64,000 bases of DNA from UBA11524 sp964464815 (GTDB lineage: Bacteria; Bacillota; Clostridia; Christensenellales; Aristaeellaceae), in the NCBI GenBank assembly GCA_964464815.1, contig CAYXHF010000001.1, positions 124,001 through 188,000 on the forward strand, read 5' to 3'. Position 1 is the stretch's first letter. Every line of letters starts with the position of its first letter. Made by a program: the position numbers and the translations under genes. This document shows positions 1 to 9,292 of the stretch, in pieces. The notes below the pieces were generated by a model. That model saw nothing but the letters and a program-made list of their open reading frames with translations, was not told where the DNA came from and made no database searches.

Positions 1-347
1 CAGTGGCGAAAAAGCTGCGTGTGCTTGGCCAATGGCCGGACAAGTGGCAGGAGGCGCTGATTCAGAAGTACGGCTCGAAGGATTATGCGGCGCTATCGCC
101 GGATATGCGCCCGACGTTTGTGCGCGTGGTGAATTACGACCAGAGCGAAATGCTGCGCAGCATTGAAAATTCCACCCTGCTTGTCTGGGGCGACCGGGAC
201 ACGGAAACGCCCCTGTGGATGGGACAGCAGATGGAACGGGAAATTCCCGACAGCGGCCTGGTGATTCTGGATGGCGGAAGTCATTTCGCCTATCTGGAGC
301 AGGCGGCGCGGTTCGGGGCAATTGCAAGACAATTTTTGCTGAATTAA
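1..347 (+). CDS. alpha/beta hydrolase, C-terminal part (5' end outside window)
   Basis: C-terminal part of an alpha/beta-hydrolase-fold protein; the frame is open to the left edge, so the start is not in the window. What is visible is the usual second half of the fold: a strand ending in LLVWGDRD, which carries the acidic member of the triad, and later the GGSHFAYLEQ segment with the catalytic histidine. The nucleophile-elbow serine would lie upstream. It is followed after about 35 nt by the MurF-like gene. The substrate cannot be told. A GTG at position 3 could be mistaken for a start, but the protein would then lack half its fold. Confidence 0.75.
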   Translation, partial: VAKKLRVLGQWPDKWQEALIQKYGSKDYAALSPDMRPTFVRVVNYDQSEMLRSIENSTLLVWGDRDTETPLWMGQQMEREIPDSGLVILDGGSHFAYLEQAARFGAIARQFLLN

Positions 348-381
348 ATCCATCGTGGACGACAGGGCAGGAGTGGAGTTT

Positions 382-1989
382 GTGACGTATTTGGTCAAAT
401 GGCTGCTGGCGCTTTCAACGGCATTATCGATGCTGCTGGCACAGCAGAGCCTGATGCATGCTTTCCAGCTGGAAAGCTATCAGTTTCCGGGATATTTCAA
501 AACGCTGCGCAGGACGTGGAAGCGTTCGGTGCGGCCGGGCTTGCTGCTGGCGGTGTACCTGACGCTATTGTTCCTGGTGTACCGCAGCATTAATCGCACG
601 ATGGAGGACGGCATCCTGACGCTGCTGCTGGCGCTGTGCAATCTGGCGCTGTCGGTGGCTGGTGGCTGGTGGTGCCGTTCGGTGCTGCGTCTGAAGAAGC
701 CGAAAAAGCCGTTTGTGGTCACGATGCGCGTCAAGCGCACCTACATCGTGATGGCGGTGGTGTACACGCTGGTGTGTGCGCCGGTGGCTTTGTGGGCGAA
801 GGAGTATATCTGCGGCCTGATGCCGCTGCTGCTGCCCCTGTGGGTGGCGCTGGGCGGTCTGCTGGCGTGGCCGATTGAAAAGCTGGTGAGTGAAATGTAC
901 TTCCGGGATGCCCAGAAGAAGCTGGCGCAGCGCCCGGACATCATCAAAATCGGCATTACCGGCAGCTACGGCAAAACGAGCGTGAAGTTCATTCTTGGCA
1001 CGATTTTGCAGGAGAAGTACCAGACGCTGATTACGCCCAGCAGCTTCAACACCCCCATGGGCGTGACGAAAATCATCCGTGAGCGACTGACACCCGCGAC
1101 GCAGGTGTTTGTGGCGGAAATGGGTGCGCGTCACGTGGGCGACATTAAGGAACTGTGCCGTCTGGTGCATCCGCGCTATGGCGTGCTGACCAGTGTCGGC
1201 CCGCAGCATCTGGATACCTTCCACACGCTGGAGCGCATCAAGAATACCAAGTATGAGCTGATGGATGCGATTCCGCAGGACGGCTGCTGCTTCTTCCCGG
1301 ACGACGGCGCGATTTGCCGCGAGCTTTACGACCGGACGGAGAAGGAAAAGCGCCTGTGCGCCCTTCAGCAAAATCTGGATGCGGATGTGTGGGCCAGCGA
1401 CGTGACCGTGTCTGAAAACGGCAGTAGCTTCATCCTGCACACCTGCACCGAGGAGGTGGCGTGCCAGACGCGCTTGCTGGGTGCGCATAACATCCAGAAT
1501 ATTCTGCTGGCCGCCACGGTGGCGCTGCATCTGGGCTTAACGATGAAGCAGGTGGCGCGAGGCATTTCCCGCTTGCAGCCGGTGGAGCATCGCTTGCAGC
1601 TGATTCCCTCCAAGGGCATCACCATCATTGATGACGCCTTCAACTCCAATCCCAACGGCGCGAAGGCGGCGGTGAAGGTGCTGGGCGCATTCCACACCAG
1701 ACGCATCATCATTACGCCCGGTATGGTGGAATTGGGCGACAAGGAAGCGGAATTCAACCGCGAATTCGGCCGCGAAATCTGCGGCAATGCGGATATCGCG
1801 ATTCTGGTAGGCAAAAAGCATACACAGCCCATTGCGCAGGGTCTGCGCGAAGGTGGCTTCCCGGAGGAAAATCTGCACATCGTGTCCAGCCTGGATGAGG
1901 CAACGGCACTGCTGGGGCAGCTTGGCCAAGCGGGCGATGTGGCGCTGTTTGAAAACGACCTGCCCGATCATTATTCAGAAAATAAGTGA
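382..1989 (+). CDS. Membrane-anchored MurF-like Mur ligase
   Basis: Mur ligase family, closest in motifs to MurF, which adds D-Ala-D-Ala to the UDP-MurNAc-tripeptide. About 185 N-terminal residues form four or five hydrophobic segments in place of the usual MurF substrate domain. The ATP loop GSYGKTS follows at about residues 194-200. Next come the central domain (FVAEMGARHVGDI, SVGPQHLDTF) and the C-terminal domain (HRLQLI then DDAFNSNPNGA), a MurF-type signature. GTG at 382 is taken as the start because AGGAG lies 8 nt upstream; an upstream in-frame GTG at 355 has no such site. The stop overlaps the ribosome-binding site of ddl, so the two are probably co-translated in peptidoglycan precursor synthesis. 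The membrane anchor is unlike classical soluble MurF. Confidence 0.85.
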   Translation: MTYLVKWLLALSTALSMLLAQQSLMHAFQLESYQFPGYFKTLRRTWKRSVRPGLLLAVYLTLLFLVYRSINRTMEDGILTLLLALCNLALSVAGGWWCRSVLRLKKPKKPFVVTMRVKRTYIVMAVVYTLVCAPVALWAKEYICGLMPLLLPLWVALGGLLAWPIEKLVSEMYFRDAQKKLAQRPDIIKIGITGSYGKTSVKFILGTILQEKYQTLITPSSFNTPMGVTKIIRERLTPATQVFVAEMGARHVGDIKELCRLVHPRYGVLTSVGPQHLDTFHTLERIKNTKYELMDAIPQDGCCFFPDDGAICRELYDRTEKEKRLCALQQNLDADVWASDVTVSENGSSFILHTCTEEVACQTRLLGAHNIQNILLAATVALHLGLTMKQVARGISRLQPVEHRLQLIPSKGITIIDDAFNSNPNGAKAAVKVLGAFHTRRIIITPGMVELGDKEAEFNREFGREICGNADIAILVGKKHTQPIAQGLREGGFPEENLHIVSSLDEATALLGQLGQAGDVALFENDLPDHYSENK

Positions 1990-1999
1990 GGATAAGCAT

Positions 2000-3214
2000 A
2001 TGGCAAAGATTCAGCTTGGCGTTATCTTTGGTTCCCGTAGCTGCGAACGCGAGGTGTCCATCATCAGCGCGGTGCAGCTGATGAACCATGCCGACAGCGA
2101 AAAGTATGACGTGATTCCGGTCTATATTGCGGAAAACGGCGTCTGGTACACGGGTGAGGCGCTGCGCCGCATCGAGACGTACACGCCCTTTGACCCGAAC
2201 AAGAACGGCATTGAGGCGGTTGCGCTGGACGTGACGGCTGGTTCGGGTGCGCTGATTGCCAACCGTCCGGCCAAGGGTCTGTTCGGCCATCCGACACAGG
2301 CCGTGGTGGCGCGTCTGGAGGTGTGCGTGATTGTTATGCACGGCCTCAATGGCGAGGATGGCACGTTGCAGGGCATGCTGGAATTGGCGAATCTGCCCTA
2401 TACCTCCACGGGTGTGGCCGGCAGCGCCATTGGCATGGACAAAATCATGATGAAGCAGTTCTTCCGCGGCGCAGGGACGCTCCCGTGCCTGCCGGACTGC
2501 TGGTTCACCCGCGCGATGTATCAGCAGGATAAGAATCAGGTGCTGGACAAGGTCGAAAAGCAGCTGGGCTATCCGGTGTTTGTCAAGCCGGCCAACCTCG
2601 GCTCGTCCATTGGTGTCAGCCGTGCGGATGACCGCGAGGGCTTGATGGACAGCCTGGAGCTGGCGTTTGAATACGACCGCCGTGTGCTGGTGGAAAAGGG
2701 TCTGGATCACCCGATTGAGTTGAACTGCTCGGTGCTGGGCTATGACAACGATGTGACGGCCAGCCCGATTGAAATGCCGATTTCCGGTGAGCAGTTCCTC
2801 GATTTCAAGGAAAAGTATCTGGCCAATGGCGGCTCGAAGGGCATGGCCAGCCTGCATCGCGTGCTGCCCGCGCCGATTGAAGACAGCCTGCGCGATGAGA
2901 TTCAGCAGATGTCCTGCGAAATCTTCCGCATGCTCGACTGCAAGGGCGTGGTGCGCATCGACTACATGTTCGATCGTGCAACGGAAAAGGTGTATATCAC
3001 GGAAATCAACACGATTCCGGGTTCTCTGGCGTTCTACCTGTGGGAGAATGCGGGCGTGAAGTATGCCCAGCTGATTGATCGCATGGTGGACTATGCACGC
3101 AAGGCCCATGAGGATCGCAACATGCGCAATTACGCCTACTCCTCCGATATTTTGAAGGGCGTGTCGCTGGGCGGCGCGAAGGGAACGAAGGGCGCAAAGG
3201 GTGCAAAGCTGTAA
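2000..3214 (+). CDS. ddl: D-alanine--D-alanine ligase
   Basis: ATP-grasp ligase that joins two D-alanines for the peptidoglycan stem peptide. N-terminal domain: LGVIFGSRSCEREVSI and HGLNGEDGTLQGMLE. ATP-grasp core: FVKPANLGSSIGVS, then the metal/phosphate region VVRIDYMFD and ITEINTIPGS near the C-terminus. ATG at 2000 is chosen because GAGGA, overlapping the murF-like stop, precedes it; the frame is open further upstream but only as a shadow of that gene. Oddity: the last residues form a Gly/Lys tail (GGAKGTKGAKGAKL) not needed for catalysis. The neighbouring MurF-like gene acts on its product. Confidence 0.95.
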   Translation: MAKIQLGVIFGSRSCEREVSIISAVQLMNHADSEKYDVIPVYIAENGVWYTGEALRRIETYTPFDPNKNGIEAVALDVTAGSGALIANRPAKGLFGHPTQAVVARLEVCVIVMHGLNGEDGTLQGMLELANLPYTSTGVAGSAIGMDKIMMKQFFRGAGTLPCLPDCWFTRAMYQQDKNQVLDKVEKQLGYPVFVKPANLGSSIGVSRADDREGLMDSLELAFEYDRRVLVEKGLDHPIELNCSVLGYDNDVTASPIEMPISGEQFLDFKEKYLANGGSKGMASLHRVLPAPIEDSLRDEIQQMSCEIFRMLDCKGVVRIDYMFDRATEKVYITEINTIPGSLAFYLWENAGVKYAQLIDRMVDYARKAHEDRNMRNYAYSSDILKGVSLGGAKGTKGAKGAKL

Positions 3215-3280
3215 GCGGCGCATGCGCTGTGTGTACGGAAATACGAAAGATTCGGTGAACGCTGACAGGAGGTGAACACC

Positions 3281-5173
3281 ATGCGACTGGAAGATATTCA
3301 AACCCCACAGGATATTCAGGGCCTTTCCTATGCGGAAATGGAGAATTTGGCGGCCCAGATTCGGACGGAGCTTGTCTCGACCATTTCCAAGCGCGGTGGC
3401 CATTTGGCCAGCAATCTGGGTGTGGTGGAGCTGACCATGGCCATCCATCGGGTGTTCCACATGCCGGAGGACAAAATCGTCTTTGACGTGGGGCATCAGA
3501 GCTATGTACATAAGCTGCTGACCGGGCGCTACCGCACATTCTGCACGCTGCGCTCCTTCGGAGGCCTGTCGGGCTTTCCGAAGCGGTCGGAGAGCGAATA
3601 TGACGTGTTCGAGACAGGTCATGCCTCCACGGCGATTTCTGCCGCTTTGGGACTGGCGCGTGCGCGTGATTTGCAGGGGCAGAAGCATCATGTGCTGGCG
3701 CTGGTAGGCGATGGCGCGCTGACGGGCGGCATGTGCTATGAGGCACTCAACGATGCGGGCGATAGCCACACGCCGTTGATTGTGATTTTGAATGACAACG
3801 AAATGTCTATTGCGCCGAACGTGGGTGCATTGTCACAGCACCTGACGGAGCTGCGCGTGTCCAGTGGCTGGACAAGCACCAAGAAGGTTGTGCGCAAGGG
3901 ATTGGCATGTCTGCCGCTGGTTGGCAAGCCGATTCAGCGTGTGCTGTCATGGAGCAAGAACACGGTCAAGTCCATTTTCCGCCTGGAGAATCAGGAGGGC
4001 TTTTTCAGCAGTCTGGGCTTCCATTACTACGGCCCGATTGACGGTCATGACCTCAAGGCACTGGAACGCACACTCGAGGCGGTCAAGAAGCTGAATGAAC
4101 CGGTTGTCGTGCATGTGCTGACGAAAAAGGGCTATGGCTACAGCGCGGCAGAGGAAAAGCCGGAGAAATTCCACGGTACGCCTCCGTTCTATGTCGAAAC
4201 GGGTACGGCGCGCCAAAAGGGCGGTCTGCCGTCCTATGGCCGTGTGATGGCCGAAACGCTGGCCGACATGGCAAAGCAGGATGATAAGATTGTTGCCATT
4301 ACGGCGGCTATGCTGTCGGGAACAGGCCTGAGCTACCTTGCTGAAAAGTACCCAAGGCGCGTGATGGACGTGGGTATTGCCGAGGAGCATGCGGTGACGC
4401 TGGCGGCCGGTCTGGCGGCTGGCGGCATGAAGCCGTATTTTGCGGTGTATGCCTCCTTCTTCCAGCGCGCGTATGACCAGATGATTCACGATGTGTGCAT
4501 GCCGCAGCTGAATGTGACGCTGCTGCTGGACAGAGCAGGTCTGGTCGGTGAGGATGGCGCAACGCATCACGGTGTATGGGACCTGGCGTCGATGCTGCCC
4601 GTACCGAACATGACGGTGCTTGCGCCGCGCGATTTGCCGGAATTGCGCCGGATGATTCGCTGGACAGGGCGCTATACAGGGCCGTGCGCCATTCGCTATG
4701 GCCGCGAATCGGTCGATTTGTCTCCGCGCTATCCGCAGCAGGATGAGGCGTTTGATCCGCTTCGCTGGGAGATAATGGAGCAAGGCGATGATTTGGCACT
4801 GCTGGCCGTCGGTTCGATGGTGAACGAGGCTGTGCTGGTGCGCGATGTGCTGGCCGAACACGGCATCCATGCGGCACTGGTCAACTGCCGCAGCGTCAAG
4901 CCCATGGACGAGCAGGTGCTGCGGGACATGGCCTCGCGTCCGATTGTGACGCTGGAGGAGCATGTGCTGACGGGCGGCTTCGGCAGCGCGGTGTGCAGCT
5001 TCCTCGTGGCGGAAAATCGCAAGCCGCCGCTGGTGTCCTTTGGCATTCCTGACACGTTTGTGCAGCATGGCCGCCGTGACCAGCTGCTGAAATATCTGGG
5101 GCTGACGCCGGAATTGATGACACGGCGCATCATAACGGCGCTGGATGATGGGAGAAAATCGGAAAATGAGTGA
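3281..5173 (+). CDS. dxs: 1-deoxy-D-xylulose-5-phosphate synthase
   Basis: Thiamine-diphosphate enzyme that condenses pyruvate and glyceraldehyde-3-phosphate, the first step of the MEP isoprenoid pathway. The 630-residue length is normal. Visible landmarks are KRGGHLASNLGVVELT and DVGHQSYVHKLLTGR at the N-terminus, the ThDP/metal motif GDGALTGGMCYEALNDAG, the transketolase-like YGRVMAETL region and GIAEEHAVTLAAGLA. The start is ATG 3281, 8 nt after AGGAGG; a GTG at 3272 overlaps that Shine-Dalgarno and is not used. The end overlaps tlyA by 8 nt, a common dxs-tlyA-nadK-argR-recN order in Bacillota. Confidence 0.97.
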   Translation: MRLEDIQTPQDIQGLSYAEMENLAAQIRTELVSTISKRGGHLASNLGVVELTMAIHRVFHMPEDKIVFDVGHQSYVHKLLTGRYRTFCTLRSFGGLSGFPKRSESEYDVFETGHASTAISAALGLARARDLQGQKHHVLALVGDGALTGGMCYEALNDAGDSHTPLIVILNDNEMSIAPNVGALSQHLTELRVSSGWTSTKKVVRKGLACLPLVGKPIQRVLSWSKNTVKSIFRLENQEGFFSSLGFHYYGPIDGHDLKALERTLEAVKKLNEPVVVHVLTKKGYGYSAAEEKPEKFHGTPPFYVETGTARQKGGLPSYGRVMAETLADMAKQDDKIVAITAAMLSGTGLSYLAEKYPRRVMDVGIAEEHAVTLAAGLAAGGMKPYFAVYASFFQRAYDQMIHDVCMPQLNVTLLLDRAGLVGEDGATHHGVWDLASMLPVPNMTVLAPRDLPELRRMIRWTGRYTGPCAIRYGRESVDLSPRYPQQDEAFDPLRWEIMEQGDDLALLAVGSMVNEAVLVRDVLAEHGIHAALVNCRSVKPMDEQVLRDMASRPIVTLEEHVLTGGFGSAVCSFLVAENRKPPLVSFGIPDTFVQHGRRDQLLKYLGLTPELMTRRIITALDDGRKSENE

Positions 5174-5981
5174 GAAACAACGCGCTGATGTGGCGCTGGT
5201 GGAGCGCGGCTTGTGCGAAAGCCGCACGAAGGCGCAGGCCAGCATTATGGCTGGCGAGGTATACGTGGGGACGCGGCGCATCGACAAGGCGTCGGAGCTG
5301 ATTAAGGCAGAGGACGAGCTGGAAATTCGCGGCAAGTCGAATCCCTACGCCAGCCGTGGCGGATTGAAGCTGGAAAAGGCGATTCGCTCCTTTCAGGCGG
5401 ATTTGACGGGCAAGGTATGCATGGATATTGGCGCGGCGACAGGTGGTTTTACGGACGTGTGTCTGCAAAACGGCGCGGCGCACGTCTATGCGATTGATGT
5501 GGGCTATGGTCAATTTGCCTGGAAGCTGCGTAATGATCCGCGTGTGACGCTGTATGAGCGCACCAACGCGCGCATGCTGACGCCGGATATGGTGCCGTTG
5601 CACCCGACGGTGACGGTGATGGACGTGAGCTTCATCAGCATTCGCCTGATTCTGCCCGTGGCGGCAAGCCTGATGGGTGAGGAAGGCGTGTTCTATACGC
5701 TGATTAAGCCCCAGTTTGAGGCAGGACGCGACCGCATCGGCAAAAAGGGCGTCATTCATGACCCGAAGGTGCATGAGGACGTCTTGCAGGAAATCGTGGA
5801 TTTCGCGCCGACCATCGGCTGGCAGGTGCAGCAGCTGGATTATTCGCCCATCAAGGGGCCGGAGGGCAACATCGAATTCCTGGGCAAAATCACGGTGCGC
5901 ACGCAGGAAACAGAGCCGATTACCCCCGAAATCATTCATGCACTGGTCAAGCAGGCACATCAGGAGCTGAAACAGCACTGA
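5166..5981 (+). CDS. tlyA: TlyA-family 2'-O-ribose rRNA methyltransferase
   Basis: S4 RNA-binding domain (about residues 1-60: RADVALVERGLCESRTKAQ) fused to an FtsJ-like SAM methyltransferase domain. The SAM site is DIGAATGGFTDVCLQNGA, and SRGGLKLEKA joins the domains. Family members methylate ribose 2'-OH in 16S/23S rRNA. ATG 5166 lies inside the last codons of dxs, with GGGAG upstream; ATGs at 5145 and 5148 would add residues before the S4 domain and are less likely. Translational coupling to dxs is probable. Confidence 0.92.
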   Translation: MSEKQRADVALVERGLCESRTKAQASIMAGEVYVGTRRIDKASELIKAEDELEIRGKSNPYASRGGLKLEKAIRSFQADLTGKVCMDIGAATGGFTDVCLQNGAAHVYAIDVGYGQFAWKLRNDPRVTLYERTNARMLTPDMVPLHPTVTVMDVSFISIRLILPVAASLMGEEGVFYTLIKPQFEAGRDRIGKKGVIHDPKVHEDVLQEIVDFAPTIGWQVQQLDYSPIKGPEGNIEFLGKITVRTQETEPITPEIIHALVKQAHQELKQH

Positions 5982-5988
5982 ATAGCAC

Positions 5989-6017
5989 TTGCATAAATAT
6001 TCATTCTGTGATATAAT
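5989..6017 (+). promoter_or_regulatory. Sigma-A promoter for nadK-argR
   Basis: TTGCAT (5989-5994), a 17-nt spacer and TATAAT (6012-6017). A TG one base upstream of the -10 makes it an extended -10 promoter. It lies just after the tlyA stop and 35 nt before the nadK start, so nadK can be transcribed separately from dxs-tlyA. Confidence 0.8.
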
Positions 6018-6051
6018 AGCACCATCAGATGCGGAAAGGGAGGCGACCGGC

Positions 6052-6891
6052 ATGCAGGTAGGACTTGTCATTCATGGCCGACGCGCCGATGCATTGGCGG
6101 CGGCACGGGATGCGGTCCAGCGATTGCAGGACGCCTCGTGCGGTGTCCTGGCGGAGGAGGAAGCACTGCCGCTATTGGGTGAGGGCGTGCGCTCGCTGCA
6201 AGCGCCGGATGCATATGCAGATGTCATTCTTTCCCTTGGCGGAGATGGCACGCTTTTGCGTGGCGCGCAGTATGCCCTGAAATGGGATGCGGCGCTGCTG
6301 GGCGTGAATCTGGGACGTGTGGGCTTTCTGGCCGAAGCGGAGGCAGAAGCATTGCCGCAAATGCTGCGCGATGTCATCCAAGGCCGCTACGAAACGGAAC
6401 GCCGCGCCGTGCTGAATGTGACGCTGGGGCAGGAGCATTGGTACGCCGTCAATGACGTGGTGGTCAGCCGTGGCGGCTATGCGCGACTCATCACTGTGAC
6501 GGCGATGGTCGATGGCGAAATGGCCGGGCGATACATTGCCGACGGCATGGTCGTTGCCACGCCAACCGGCTCCACGGGTTATTCGCTTTCCGCTGGCGGC
6601 CCCATCGTGTCGCCCAAGGTCGATTGCATGGTGCTTACGCCCATTTGTGCGCATAGCCTGCAGCATCGCCCGACGGTGGTGCAGGGTGGTGCGGACATCT
6701 GTCTTTTGCTCGGCTCGGACGCGCCACAAAGCGCTTGCTTGCAGGTCGATGGACAGACGCGGGCACAGCTGGATGACGGCGCGGCGATTCAAATCGCCCG
6801 TGCGGAAAAGACACTGCGTCTGATTCATACCGGCACACAGCCGTTTTTCCATCTCGTCCGCGAAAAGCTGACGGAATGGACGCGCTCATAA
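6052..6891 (+). CDS. nadK: NAD kinase
   Basis: ATP-NAD kinase that makes NADP. The family motif LGGDGTLLRGAQYA appears near residue 60, the second conserved block GVNLGRVGFLAE follows, and the C-terminal TPTGSTGYSLSAGGPIV loop binds the dinucleotide. It has 279 residues, as usual. ATG 6052 is selected because GGGAGG sits 8 nt upstream. It is followed by argR with a 47-nt gap. Confidence 0.95.
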   Translation: MQVGLVIHGRRADALAAARDAVQRLQDASCGVLAEEEALPLLGEGVRSLQAPDAYADVILSLGGDGTLLRGAQYALKWDAALLGVNLGRVGFLAEAEAEALPQMLRDVIQGRYETERRAVLNVTLGQEHWYAVNDVVVSRGGYARLITVTAMVDGEMAGRYIADGMVVATPTGSTGYSLSAGGPIVSPKVDCMVLTPICAHSLQHRPTVVQGGADICLLLGSDAPQSACLQVDGQTRAQLDDGAAIQIARAEKTLRLIHTGTQPFFHLVREKLTEWTRS

Positions 6892-6938
6892 ACACGCAAC
6901 AATCCTCACAGAATGAATAAAGGTAGGTGCAACGGACC

Positions 6939-7388
6939 ATGAAGACTGTCCGGCAAGTGGCCATTCTCGATATTATCGAGAAGCAGGAAGTGGAAACCCA
7001 GGAGGAGCTGGCGGCAGCCCTCAATGCGCGCGGCATCCGCGTGACGCAGGCAACGGTGTCCCGCGATATTAAGGAGCTGCGACTGCTCAAGGTGCTGACC
7101 AGCAGCGGCAAGTATAAATATGCGACCAGCGATCAGGCGGAAAACAACCTGTCGGAGCGCTTTGTGCGCATGCTGTCGGAATCCATGCTGTCGGTGTCCT
7201 ACGCCAACAACATGATTGTGGTCAAGACGCTGTCCGGCTCGGCCAATGTAGCGGCTGAGGCGCTGGACAACATGCACTGGCCCGAGGTGCTGGGTACGCT
7301 GGCGGGTGACAACACCATCTTCCTGGTGATTCGCTCCAACGAAGACACGCCGGCGGTTGTCTCGCGCATCCGGGAAATGATGAAGTGA
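6939..7388 (+). CDS. argR: Arginine repressor ArgR/AhrC
   Basis: Hexameric arginine-responsive repressor, 149 residues. The N-terminal winged helix carries QEELAAALNARGIRVTQATV and SRDIKELRLLKV; the C-terminal oligomerisation/arginine domain carries DNTIFLVIRSNEDTPAVVSRI. ATG 6939 follows an AGGTAGGTG-type site; an upstream GTG (6927) falls within that site. argR next to recN is the standard Bacillota arrangement and is not evidence that recN is in the arginine regulon. Confidence 0.95.
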   Translation: MKTVRQVAILDIIEKQEVETQEELAAALNARGIRVTQATVSRDIKELRLLKVLTSSGKYKYATSDQAENNLSERFVRMLSESMLSVSYANNMIVVKTLSGSANVAAEALDNMHWPEVLGTLAGDNTIFLVIRSNEDTPAVVSRIREMMK

Positions 7389-7399
7389 CACAAGAAGGA

Positions 7400-7447
7400 G
7401 ACGCTGCCGTCTGTCCGCCCAAACGGATGGGAAGCAGCGTCGTCTTT
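7400..7447 (+). terminator. Hairpin after argR
   Basis: GACGCTGC (7400-7407) pairs with GCAGCGTC (7434-7441), and an inner GTCCG/CGGAT pairing extends the stem. The T-run after it is short, so termination may be partial and recN may still be read through. Confidence 0.5.
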
Positions 7448-7488
7448 GCATTGTCAATCGCGTAAGCAGAGAATAAGGAGTATCCACC

Positions 7489-9213
7489 ATGATTCTATCC
7501 ATGCGAATGCGGAATATTGCCCTGATTGAGGAGCTGTCCCTGGAATTTGGCGACGGCTTGCACGTCATGACCGGCGAAACAGGCGCAGGAAAATCTATCG
7601 TTGTGGACGCGGTGAATCTTGTCCTTGGTGGCCGTGCGGCGCGTGAATTGATTCGCACAGGGACAGATAAGGCGTGGGTTGAGGCGGTCTTTGATGCCGC
7701 AGGTAATCAACAGGTGGCCGAATGGGCCAAGGCGCAGGAGCTGGAGGACTTTGACGGCACGGTGACGCTGTATCGCGAAATCACGCGTTCTGGGCGCAAC
7801 CTGTGCCGCGTGTGTGGTGTGGTGATGACGCTGTCGGCCCTGCGCGACGTGGCGACGCTGCTGATGGACGTGCATGGCCAGCATGAGGCGCAGTTCCTGA
7901 TGAACTCCCAGTATCATCTGCTGTTCCTGGATGCGGCCGGCGGCGCGGATTATCAGGCGCTGCTCAGCCGTGTGGATGCGGCGTATCAGGCGTTCATCAC
8001 CAACCATCGCCAGTATGCGCGCCTTGTCAAGGAAAACGAAAAGAAGCAGTACCGCATGGAATCCCTGAAGCGGTCGCTGGAGGAGCTGGAGAAGGCACGC
8101 CTCAAGCCCGGCGAGGAAGAAGCCCTGAGCGCGGAAAAGGAGCGCTTCCGTCATTCGGAGAAGATTGCTTCGGCCATCCAGACGGCGCATCAGGCGATTT
8201 CTGCCAACGAGGACAGCGAATCGGTGCTTGCCCGTGTGAAGGAGGCGTCCGGAGCGCTGAAAACGCTTGCGCCCTTCGGGGAGAACTTCGTCAGCCTGTC
8301 TCAGCGCTGCGAATCGGCCTATTACGAGCTGGAGGAGATTGGCTACGAGCTGGCCGACCTGTCGGAAAAAGGGGAGTATGATCCCGTTCGCGCCGATCAG
8401 GTGGAGATGCGGCTGGATTTGATTCGCCGCCTGGAGCGCAAGTACGGCGATACGATACAGGACGTGCTGTCCCAGCAGGAGAAGATGCAGGAGGAATACG
8501 ACAATTACGTATCCCTGGACACGCAGGTTGCCAAGACCGGCGCAGAGCATAAGCGACTGCTGGCGCAATACCGCCAACTGGCACGCCAATTGACGGAGGC
8601 GCGGCACGGCCTTGCGGACGTGTTTGAGAAGCAGATGATGGAGCAGCTTTCCGACCTGGGCATGGGGAACACGATTTTCCAGGTGTCCTTCGCGATTCGG
8701 CCGGAAGGGAAAATCTTCATGCCGCAGTCGGTCGGCGATGACGTGATTGAGTTCATGATTTCGCCCAATCCCGGTGAGCCGCTCAAGCCACTATCCAAGA
8801 TCGCATCGGGCGGTGAATTGTCGCGCCTGATGCTGGCCATTAAGAGCCTGGAAGCGGAAAAGGGTGGTGTCGGTACGATGGTCTTTGACGAAATCGACAC
8901 CGGCATCAGCGGTCGCATGGCGCAGGTGGTGGCGGAGAAGATGGCGCTCATTGCCAAAAAGCGTCAGGTACTGTGCGTGACGCATCTGCCGCAGATTGCA
9001 GCCATGGCGGAGCATCAGTTCCTCGTGGAAAAGCGTGTGGAGGAGGAACGCACCAACACCAGCGTTCGCCTGCTGACGCCCACGGAGCGCATCGGGGAAG
9101 TGGCGCGCATGCTCGGCGGTGCAGATGGCAGCCAAAACAGTGCCATGAGCCACGCCGCACACATGCTGCAAGTGGCCGGACATCTGAAAGAAGAAAACGT
9201 TAGCTGCAACTAA
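7489..9213 (+). CDS. recN: DNA repair ATPase RecN
   Basis: SMC-like ATPase for double-strand break repair, 574 residues. Walker A is GETGAGKS at residues 29-36. The middle is a long charged coiled coil with a short turn. The C-terminus has the ABC signature region LSKIASGGELSRLMLAIK and Walker B (MVFDEIDTGISGRMA), then CVTHLPQIAAMA. ATG 7489 follows AAGGAG with good spacing. Confidence 0.97.
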   Translation: MILSMRMRNIALIEELSLEFGDGLHVMTGETGAGKSIVVDAVNLVLGGRAARELIRTGTDKAWVEAVFDAAGNQQVAEWAKAQELEDFDGTVTLYREITRSGRNLCRVCGVVMTLSALRDVATLLMDVHGQHEAQFLMNSQYHLLFLDAAGGADYQALLSRVDAAYQAFITNHRQYARLVKENEKKQYRMESLKRSLEELEKARLKPGEEEALSAEKERFRHSEKIASAIQTAHQAISANEDSESVLARVKEASGALKTLAPFGENFVSLSQRCESAYYELEEIGYELADLSEKGEYDPVRADQVEMRLDLIRRLERKYGDTIQDVLSQQEKMQEEYDNYVSLDTQVAKTGAEHKRLLAQYRQLARQLTEARHGLADVFEKQMMEQLSDLGMGNTIFQVSFAIRPEGKIFMPQSVGDDVIEFMISPNPGEPLKPLSKIASGGELSRLMLAIKSLEAEKGGVGTMVFDEIDTGISGRMAQVVAEKMALIAKKRQVLCVTHLPQIAAMAEHQFLVEKRVEEERTNTSVRLLTPTERIGEVARMLGGADGSQNSAMSHAAHMLQVAGHLKEENVSCN

Positions 9214-9244
9214 TGGCAAAACCGCATAAAAAGCGCCCAATGAC

Positions 9245-9292
9245 ATTTGGCAAAGTTTTCGCTGTACCAAATGGGCGATAGTATGATATAAT
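9245..9292 (+). promoter_or_regulatory. Extended -10 promoter and inverted repeat before rnfC
   Basis: TATAAT at 9287-9292 is preceded by TG and one base (extended -10); no good -35 is visible. An inverted repeat, ATTTGG (9245-9250) and CCAAAT (9267-9272), occupies the -35 zone. CGCCCA/TGGGCG (9234-9239 and 9272-9277) forms an overlapping second pair. This could be an operator or the recN transcript's hairpin. The site leaves a leader of about 95 nt before rnfC. Confidence 0.6.

Noticed and set aside
1754..3769. 671-codon open frame on the minus strand across ddl and dxs
   Set aside because: It is antisense to well-conserved genes, has no ribosome-binding site, and is Arg/His/Gln-rich as expected for a shadow frame in G+C-rich DNA.
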